Shown here piece by piece: positions 55,530 through 64,000 of a DNA stretch of 64,000 nucleotides; position 1 is the first letter of the stretch, and each line of letters starts with the position of its first letter. The position numbers and the translations under genes are program-made. Source of the DNA: Euglena gracilis (taxonomy: Eukaryota > Euglenida > Euglenophyceae > Euglenales); contig CP154954.1 in assembly GCA_039621445.1 (NCBI GenBank), positions 16,014,140 through 16,078,139 of the forward strand. The letters run 5' to 3'. Under the pieces are notes generated by a model. The model was not told where the DNA came from. It made no database searches and was given only the letters and a program-made list of their open reading frames with translations.

Positions 55530-58500
55530 GATTATGGTACTACCCAAACCATGACGTTTCATCTCAACCGCCTCCCACCAGTTTTCTGTGCAAAAAGTCC
55601 ATCTTTTTGAGCAAAATTCCCAACAAATATCCCCTGTTCCAACGTTGTCCCTTCCATCCAACTGTTCGAATTGTTGTCCCTTACGTATCTGTTGGAGTAT
55701 TTGAGCATTCCGGGCGTGAGGGCAAAAAAAATCCCAAAAAACCAAAATCGGGAAGGTTTCATTTTGATTTTTCTGGGATTCCCACATCTGGAATTTTCTC
55801 CCCCACCCGAATTCCGCCTGAATCGTCCTTTGGTTGGTTATTGGACCTGTATGGATTTCTGTCGGCCCAAAAGAGGGACGTCTGTGCAGGGGAGGGGGGG
55901 TTATAAGTTGTGCCTCAGAGTTCTCCAGAAGGTCCTCATTATGCGCTCAGTTGTTGGTGATGGAAGGCACATAAAAATGGAAAATGGTTTTTTCTTTTCC
56001 TTCTTTTTTTTCTCCCTTCCTGGCGTCTGGCCTTTGGTTTTTCATTTGAGGGTGCCCCCCAACTTCGCCCCCACACCCAGTCTTGTATACAATGTTGACC
56101 AAGCGCATAGGGGGGGGGTTGCTGGTTTTGCGATGATGTTTGCAGAGCAACTGCTGCATGGTTTTGGCACCAAAGGGGTTCCAGCCTCGCGACCCCCCCC
56201 CCCTGGCCCCATCATGAAGAGAATTTTAATTCTTGTCCAGCCCCTCCGAACGCCAGCTGGACTGCAATGTATTTTGCCTTCGAAGGTGCGCGCTTGGGTG
56301 AAAGAAGGGGTAAAACGGGTAAAAAATCGACTTCCTACTTCAGAATTTGAATCAAAAATCAATTTTTTGTGTATTTGCTGATTTTCAGGCCTTTTATTTT
56401 TTTGAGGTGTCCAGTTCGAGCCCAAGTCGGGTCACGTTCCAACCAGCAGACCTTATTTCCGGGGGTTGATCCAGCGGCCTGTATGAACTTTTTCCAGCTC
56501 TCGAGCGGGACCCCCCCCCCTGGTGGGGTGGGAGACGCACTGTTTGGGATGCTTTCTGGAGGTTCGAATCCTGTGGTCTGCCCCCGCTCTCCATCTTGCA
56601 GGCTCATCACACTCACCAAGTGGGAGGGGGCATTGCTGGCGTAAGTAGCAAGCGCGGGCACGCGACCGTCAGTGGAAACATTTGAATCACTTGCGCCAGT
56701 GCATTCAAATTGGAAGCGATTCCCCCAAATAAGACCAAGGTCTACGTTGGGTCCGTTGTTTTTAAACCCTGGGGGGGTGGGCTTATTTTTGGGAGTCAAC
56801 TTTTTGTAATTTTTGTTTGAAAAACCATCCTGCGGAAGGTCCAAAATCAGGCCTAAAAAGGGACAATTTTTGGCCTCGAGCCAAAATTTTCCAAATTTTC
56901 CTCAAAAGGTGCCAATTTTGATGCATTCAAAAAGTGCAGAAAAGAAAATATGTCAAAGAAATGGTTGTCCACTTTGGGGAATTCTCACCGTTTTTGAGGG
57001 CGCTTCCGAAAATCCCGAGAGCAGGGTATTTTTTTTGTTTGCTGAAAAGCTGCACCACGGGTGGATTTTTTCGGGGGCTAATTTTGGAGTTTCTTATTTT
57101 TTGAGATTTTAGTTGCAATGTGCCCGAAGAAACTGAGAAAGCCAAGTCAGCTGTGGGCAGCCACAAACCTTGTGCTTGAAAGTTTGTTTACTTTTTGGGA
57201 AAAAGGCACTTCTTCAAATTTTGAATGCAAAATAGGCGAAAAGTTTGGCCTATCACAGGGTGTTCCTGGTCCTTGTGCCGTCCACGCTTCCGGTCATGGA
57301 TCCCTCAAGACATCATTACAACTGACTTTCAAATGACAAAAGGTGAGGGTGCTTCAGCTGGCTGGCAGGACCCACTGATTCTGAAGCCAACAAATGGGTT
57401 GGTTCTTCTGAGCTGCTGCAGCCAAAAGTGAGGGGCTGCGGCAGGGCAGAACGGGAATCGGCCGAACAGCCAGGGTGGTGGGTGGGGGGGGGGTCGTTCC
57501 CCCCCACCTCTTCCCGTATTTCCGGGAGCACCAATTTTTGGACCCGAAAAAGATTTTCCGGCGCCGGGTGTTTTTTTGACCCATTTTGGGACCCATATAG
57601 GGGGTCCCCCCCAAAACCCCCCAAAACCCCATTTTTTCACACCTTCCAAAAATTCAACATTTTCTCAAAAATGTTGATTTTGAGAGGTTTTTGAAGCAAA
57701 AAATGCCTTCGAAAGTCCAAAAAATTTCAACGAGAAAAAATGTCAGTAAAATTTGACTGTGCCAAAATTTGTCCACTTTTTTTGACCTTCGTTTTTTTCA
57801 CCCCCCTCCTAAAAACTACCAATTTTTAACCCTGAAATTTTTGAGATTTTTTTGTGAAAAAATGTGGGTTTCCATCAAAAAATCATGTGTTTTGGGTTCA
57901 TTTTTCAGAAAAAATTCAAAGATTTTTCCGGCCAATATCCCCGTTTTCCTGAAATCGGTGAAAATGCTGTGGTGGGTGGGGGGGTCGACCCCCCCCCCAC
58001 CAGGCCTTCCCGTTCTGCCCTGGGCTGCGGAGAAGCAAGCGTCCCCCCCCCTCTTCTAAAACACTTTCGGTGCTTGCCTGAAACTGCTTTTTGCAAAGAA
58101 ATTCAGGTATGTCTTTTATGAACGCCGGGTCCGAATGATCGCACCGTTGTTTCGTTGGTGTGGGTGTCCCCTCCATGAAACCAAAGGGGGTTTCTGGACC
58201 CCCCACACTCGTGCGTTGGCCACCCGCTTAGGGACGAAAGACGGCTTTTTGTTGGCAGGGAGTTGGATTCTGTGTCTTTCAGAGGGCAGCGTGGTGCCCA
58301 GCACTGCACCCAAGTCCCGACCGATCCAAACAAAGAGGACCTCTTCCCCCTCGTCGTTTCCCCAACTCCCCCTACGGCTTTCAGTCCTTTCCTCCATTCT
58401 GGACCTTGGGGGGCCCGATATCAGCAGGCTAACTCGAAGTTTACATGGTCCGAGCCACAGGGGTGCAACTTGCATGTGGACTTGGCTTTTCTGAATCGGT

Positions 58501-59985
58501 TGACTACCAATCTCCCCACCCCCAGCTTAAGTCCATAGCCGCCAAAGTGGTTGAAATTACGAAAAAGAGGCCAAAAACAGCCAAAAATGGCCATATACCC
58601 CTTTCTTGTGGCCAGGGGGCCGAAAAAAAATGAGGGAATCCATTTCCACTGACCCCGGGTGAAAAAACAACAAGCCATCTATTCACACCGAACCCCTCTC
58701 CTCCGCTGCCGTCCCTCAAACATTTCAGAGACAACCAGGGCTTTGGCGCCACACCAGCCACGGACAGTCTGCCGCGGCTCCGTCACGACGATTTAGTTTC
58801 TCCGAGGACTTTGGCGTGCTTGTCTGGATTCCTTTGGTACTTTCCACTTTCCACAAACGGACGGGGGTTTCGATGGCTTATCGAAATCTCTGTCATTTTA
58901 GGAATAGGGGTTAGAGTTGCAATTGTCGTTCAGAAGAGGGCCAAAGTTAAATTTGGCCAAATTGGCTCTAAATTTAGCTGAATTAGGCCTAATTTTTGTC
59001 GAATTTTAGTCTTAACGGGATGAATCCTAACCCTAACCTTCCTAACCCTGACACTGACCCCATCCCGAACCAATAACCCAAAACCCCAACCCTAAACCTG
59101 GAGTTGGGATGCCAGTAGGTATTGCACATTTGTCCTGGATCTCCAGTGGGGAGTTCAAAAACACAGAGAATGTGGCTTCGGGCTCTCTTGTTGACGCAGG
59201 GACGGTCCGACCCTCCCCCTGCTTTTTCAAACCCCATCCCTGGGAGTGTGAAGCAGAGCACGTTCATACGGTCTGCAGCACACAGACAAGAGTATTCAGC
59301 ACACAGTCAGCAGTCATAGATAGACAGTCATAGATAGTGACTGGCTGGTTTTCCGAAAGAGAGTGGCTGACTGGTTTTTAAAAAAGTGGAGTGACCCCCC
59401 TACCCCCCGGGGTTCGGTAAAAAATTGTGTGGTGGGTATCACAAGTTCACAATTTAAGAGTCGCAAAACCTGTTGTACAGAGAAAATCCTGTGAAATATT
59501 TCTGTGGTAGGAACCGCGTTCCCCTGGAAAGCATAGAATATGAAAGCATTCTTGCCGCCGTTCAGACAAGAGCGTCCGAACCACTTGCACCCTCCCCAAA
59601 GCCATTCTTGCTCAAAATGGACTTTGATTTTGTTTCAAGTTCACCGCGGTGCCAGGGAACCCAGAATCGGTGTGGTGAAAGCCTTTCCCGAAAATTCCAA
59701 GAGCTCTCGACTGGCCCATCCCTAAGGAGCGTCCCCTTGTCTGACACAAGTGCCCTTGACAACCCCCCCCCCCCCTGTGTCAACGCACATTCCTGGAACA
59801 TTTCTGTGCCTTGGGGGTTAGCAGCCTTGCTGCCTTCGGAGGACAGGACTGCCAGCTCCCTCCCCTCCCCAGAGCCGACACACCCTGGGGTGCTGGACTG
59901 CTGCCCGCCGCAATGGGCGCAGGGAATTTCTTAAGCTGGACCCCACCCTATCCCGGGGGGGGGGGGCGTCCGGTTTAGCTGGCCG

Positions 59986-60020
<35 letters not shown>

Positions 60021-61129
60021 GGTTTCCACTCGACCCCCCTCCCCGGGGGGGGGGGGGAGTGGTAATAAAGTAAAACAAAGTAATGAGGGGGTCCAGCCAG
60101 CATTTTTTTCCAGCCAGCCGTTTGGACCCCGCCAGAGGGGGTTCTCAAGAAATTCGCTGAATGGGCCCCCTCCGAGGGCACCCAGGCTGACTGCGCTGCG
60201 TTCCCATCGGCTCCACTCGCCCGATCCCTGCTTCATGTGGTCGGACATGGGGACATGCAAGGTTGCTTATTCCTGCCTCCCCTCCTGACTGCCTTTTTTT
60301 TGAACCCTCATCCCTTCTCTTGGCCTCTTTGTCTGGTTTCTTTTTGGGGGCATGGCCTTTGGATTTTTGTCCCAAATCTGGTGGTTTACCCTTTGTACCT
60401 GCCCAGGGAGAACCCCACCAAACCAGGCTTGTGCTTAGTCGGGTGCCTACCCCACGGGGGAGTGGGTGGGTGCTAGGGGCAGGCACCCCATGGCACCCGA
60501 TCCGACCCCCCCCCCCCAGGGGGGGGTAGGGTTTTGGGGGGTGCCTGCCCATAGCAGGCAACCCCCCTCTGACCCCGGCGCCGAAGGCGCTGGGGGCCTG
60601 GGAAAGGCCATTTTCAATGAAGATTTTCTGGGCCCCCCGGACCCCTACCCCCCCCTGGGGGGTGTGCCTGCTAGGGGCAGGCACTCTATAGCACCCACCC
60701 ACCCTCCCCCCCTGGTCGGTAAGCACAAGCATGCACCAAATACCTGTGGCATGACTGGGCGTAAGCACCAATTTGCTAGGCAACTGTATGGATGGGATTG
60801 GATCTCGGGCAGAGCACAGCATTGCTGTAGCTGCAACTGACGTGGTCCTCTCCCACGCACCCCTGTTGCATCACGTACGTGGCGGCCAGGCAGATGCTCT
60901 GAAAGATGGGGAACTGATGTCGCAGTGAGGGTCTGCCTGCCCCTGATCCCCCTCAGATGGGTCCCAGCCTGCCTCCCCCTGTGTCACCCGGAAGTAAGCC
61001 AGCCTACCATACGGTGCACAATCCGTACTCTTTTGAAGGTCCTTGGGCCATATACCGGAGGGTTTTCAAACTACTTGCAGAGTAACGGAGGCATTGTTAA
61101 AAGAAGGAATGATTCATTTCCTGAATCAC

Positions 61130-61131
61130 CC

Positions 61132-61192
<61 letters not shown>

Positions 61193-61375
61193 TTTTTTTT
61201 TTTTTTTTTTTTGGTTTTTTTTGTTTTTTTTTACTTTTTTTTTTGATAGGTTTTTTTTTTTTTACGTAACGGAGAGATTTCTTGATGGTTTTTATTATTT
61301 TAATTTGTTGTGAGTACGAAGAGGGGAAAACTTTTGTTATGTTTGATGTGATGAAGTCCCTTTCCCTCTTTTTTC
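61130..61375 (-). mobile_element. Poly-T-headed insertion unique to A2
   Basis: A1 reads CTGAATCACCATTTCAATCT, GTGTTCCTTTAAT. A2 instead has about 130 nearly pure T (61134-61263), then about 110 bp of unrelated sequence (ACGTAACGGAGAGATTTC ... AAGTCCCTTTCCC), before rejoining at TTTCCTTTAAT. On the minus strand this is a unique sequence ending in a long poly-A, as left by retroposition of a polyadenylated RNA. About 15 bp of the old site was lost and no clean target duplication is visible. A sequencing or assembly slip at the T run is an alternative for its length, but not for the unique 110 bp. Confidence 0.6.
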
Positions 61376-64000
61376 CTTTAATGTCCTGATTCATAGGATT
61401 TTTTGTCACCCAATGAATTGGGTTTGTCTGCCAGAACTGCACATCCCTGTTACACATTGAGGACCACAGCACCTCCTCATGTCAAGGAAACTGCCTTTTT
61501 TTGTATCCCCGCCAGAATTAAGTGCCAATGGCACTTCCTCGTTTCCCAACCGCCCAGGGACCCTAGCGATGGCCCTCAATACGTGGTCCAAGCGCCTCGT
61601 GATTGAGTCCAAGGACCGACAGCCCGCGCAATCATCTTCCTCTTGTGGAGGCCATGGTTGTTGGGTGATCAAACCGCAATGAGAAAAACATTATCATGGT
61701 ATCGTGCCGTTGAAACAGCGGTTGTTGAGACCCCCCCCCTGTCAAGGGCACTTTCCTTGAACACTTGGCTTGTCTTGGACAAGAGGGGGAGGGTACCTGT
61801 TAAGTGCTGTATTTTTCACTGGTCCTTGAGTAGGGGGGTCCCACAATTATCAGCATTTTTACCAATTATTTGGAATCGTGTTTTTGCGTCCGAAAGCCTC
61901 CTGGTGCACCAGGTTCAAAGCTCTGGTCACTTGCAAAAAAAGTCGCACATCATCTTACATTCCCCCCCCCCTTGTCCTTGACACGCCTTGTCCATGACAC
62001 CCCCCCCGTGTCAACCGCACTTTTCCCGTACCTAAAAAGAGTAAAGTATTTTTGACACACTTCACGTCTCTGGAGCTCGTCTCTGGAGCTAATTGGTTGC
62101 CATTTTCTGTACAGAACCATGGCTTTGAACTTATCTTCTTTTGAGTTTGGTGATTTAGTGAGATATGAGCGCTCCAATGGAGTTATTGTTGATGCTATGG
62201 TGATTGGGCCCTTAAACCGAGGCCTAGATTACCTGGCCATCATTTTGCTGCATGTTTTGTGGTACGGTTCCCATGACACGGCGTGTCCATGACACACCCC
62301 CCGTGTCAACCGCACTTTCCCCGTATTTTGGCGTGTCAAGGACAAGGGGGGGGGGGGAATGTAGGCATCTATCGTGGCTTATTGTGCTTGGGAGTGGGGT
62401 GCACTTTCGCAAAAATTCATACCAGAGGTGGGAATTTGGGGTTGAAGAAAAGATTGGATGAGCAAAAAAATGGCCTTAAAAAGGATGGGTGGTGTCGGCC
62501 AAAGTCGCAATCATATTCGGAGACCAGAACGCTCTGAAAAAAGGGGATAGAAAATTTTTTAAAAAAATGTGGAAGACAAGCTGTGTGGTTATCTCCAGCG
62601 TGCCCATAAATTCTCATACCCACGTCCACAGAGAATTTTCATCCCCTGAAAAAAGAAATGGGAAAAAAGAATGGCACCCCACACTCCACAGAACCATGCT
62701 GAAGAACCTCAGAGTTGCGAGTACCGGTGGAGCACTTAGAACTGAGTAGCACCACCTCAAAATGAGGTCATGCCAAACCCCAGGGTTTACCCCCAGCTCC
62801 CTCGAAAGAAATCCATCAAGTCCCTACAAGCACATCAGCCTGCCAATTCTTGCTCGCGGTTAGAAAACACTCTGACTGCACAACATCCGACCTGCAACTG
62901 GTGCGCGTGCTCAATGGGGTTAAAATCAGGGCCTGTTTTTTTTTCTTTCAAGTGGAGTGTTCGCAGTGGATGGGGTCACCAATTTCACCAAGATTTCACT
63001 TGTGAGAAGGCCAATAAAATACGCCCAAACGCGATACATTTCGGCAATTTTTATGTCTCTGTATCTGTATCTGTATCACTCGATGCCAAACCATATTTCT
63101 GCAATCCCGCAGCGGTGCAATCTGGATTAAGCAGTCGCAATTGCCCGACAAAGCACCAATCCACCAGGCGCAACTCTGAGATGGGATTTGGGCTGGTTCT
63201 GTGGAATGTGCGGGGCCATCATCGCACATACCCGGGAAAACGTCCCCTGTGCCAACCCTGAACCGCCTTCAAAGCAACCTTCCACCTACCTTGTAAACCA
63301 GGTTTTGTGCTGAGCTCTTCATGTGTCTGATGGTGCCATGCTGCAGCAGACGTTTGAGGCTTGTGGCAGCCAGGGCGGCCCAGCCCGGCCCCAGGGTTGT
63401 ATGGGAAGCTCTGCAGACATGAAGGTGATAGGGGGGAGTCGCCGAGCTCTTATCCCTTTTTGGGTAAGTCCGAGGCTTCCCCCTGGGGAAATGGGGGGGG
63501 GTTCGACCCCCCCCCACCCCCCCCCCCCCCCCCGGGTCGGGGCCACCTCAGGAACTGGCGGATTATCACCATGATCCCAGCTCCGTTCCCGGAATTTTTT
63601 TTTCAGTCACGACTGGATTTCTAGTTTCCAAATCACCTCCGTTTGACCCCCAACTCCCCGCCAGGCCCAAGTTATTCAGCCGCGAAGGGGTCCAAACTGG
63701 GTAGGATTGGCCCGCCCCGCCCCCCCTTCCGACTCTGCCATTTCGCCAGGGTCCAAAAATGGGTCACCCGTCGGTCAAAAATTCGATTTTTCGAAAATAT
63801 CTTGAGAAAGCGTACATTATTTCCGGAAATGCGGTCTGACGAAATGTACCCCCGGAGGCCCTCCATCGCCCCCCCCCTTCACCGTTTTGGCCGCCGACAC
63901 GCCTGGCCCGTGTTCCGGCACGCTTTTGCGGCGGCCCAAAATGGCCATTTTGGGTGGTTTTTTTTGGGCCGTTTTTTGGTCAAAAATCGATTTTTCCAAA

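Larger units (their letters stand above)
54628..64000 (+). repeat. Long duplicated unit A, copy A2 (runs off window)
   Basis: Direct copy of 1118-10306 carrying exon blocks alpha (55386-55529), beta remnant (about 56602-56680), gamma (58297-58410), delta (about 59833-59925) and epsilon (about 60774-60928) in the same state as A1. Notable differences: about 42 bp missing near 57485; TTTTTATGAACGCC at 58115 versus TTTTTGCTGCACGCC; a poly-T insertion at 61130; many homopolymer length changes. Confidence 0.92.

Overview
This window looks like non-coding nuclear DNA from a large, repeat-dominated genome of a unicellular eukaryote. It has no prokaryotic operons and no long uninterrupted genes. It does have spliced-looking GT-AG introns of about 50 bp, a eukaryotic Tc1/mariner transposon, long CAG and ACGC microsatellites, many G or C homopolymer runs of 7-14 bases, and nested multi-kilobase repeats. 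A euglenid or dinoflagellate-like protist would fit, but nothing here identifies the organism. I find no rRNA or convincing tRNA gene and no complete cellular gene.

Layout. (1) 1118-10306 (A1) and 54628-64000 (A2) are near-identical direct copies of one long unit. A2 runs off the window. A much older, shortened colinear copy (B1) lies at about 45.45-48.44 kb, and another partial copy (C) lies at about 52.6-54.1 kb. All four have the same orientation. (2) A roughly 3 kb element is present twice in opposite orientation: I1 (11761-14886 plus 16294-16620, minus strand) and I2 (48640-51585, plus strand). (3) I1 is split by a 1405-bp Tc1/mariner element (14887-16291) with about 30-bp terminal inverted repeats and a TA target duplication. 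I2 preserves the exact empty site. (4) The centre (23.7-30.3 kb) is simple sequence: an A/C-only tract, about 1.07 kb of CAG, an AT-rich core with a short CTG/GTT arm, then ACGC/TGCG and CA arrays. (5) 32.1-35.35 kb carries about a dozen palindromes built on TGCGCA-NN-TGCGCA. (6) 36.2-37.3 kb is G/T-rich on one strand. (7) 43.9-44.9 kb holds the longest ORF that is not simple repeat.

The most informative signal is in the A family. When A, B1 and C are aligned in one plus-strand frame, several short blocks differ mostly at synonymous third positions and sit next to polypyrimidine-AG or stop signals. They look like exons of an unrecognised multi-exon protein gene (or the coding part of a very large mobile element) that was once under selection, with the copies here in various states of decay. 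The Tc1 element carries a captured 210-bp piece of one of these exons. No product could be assigned to this gene, and no function is proposed.
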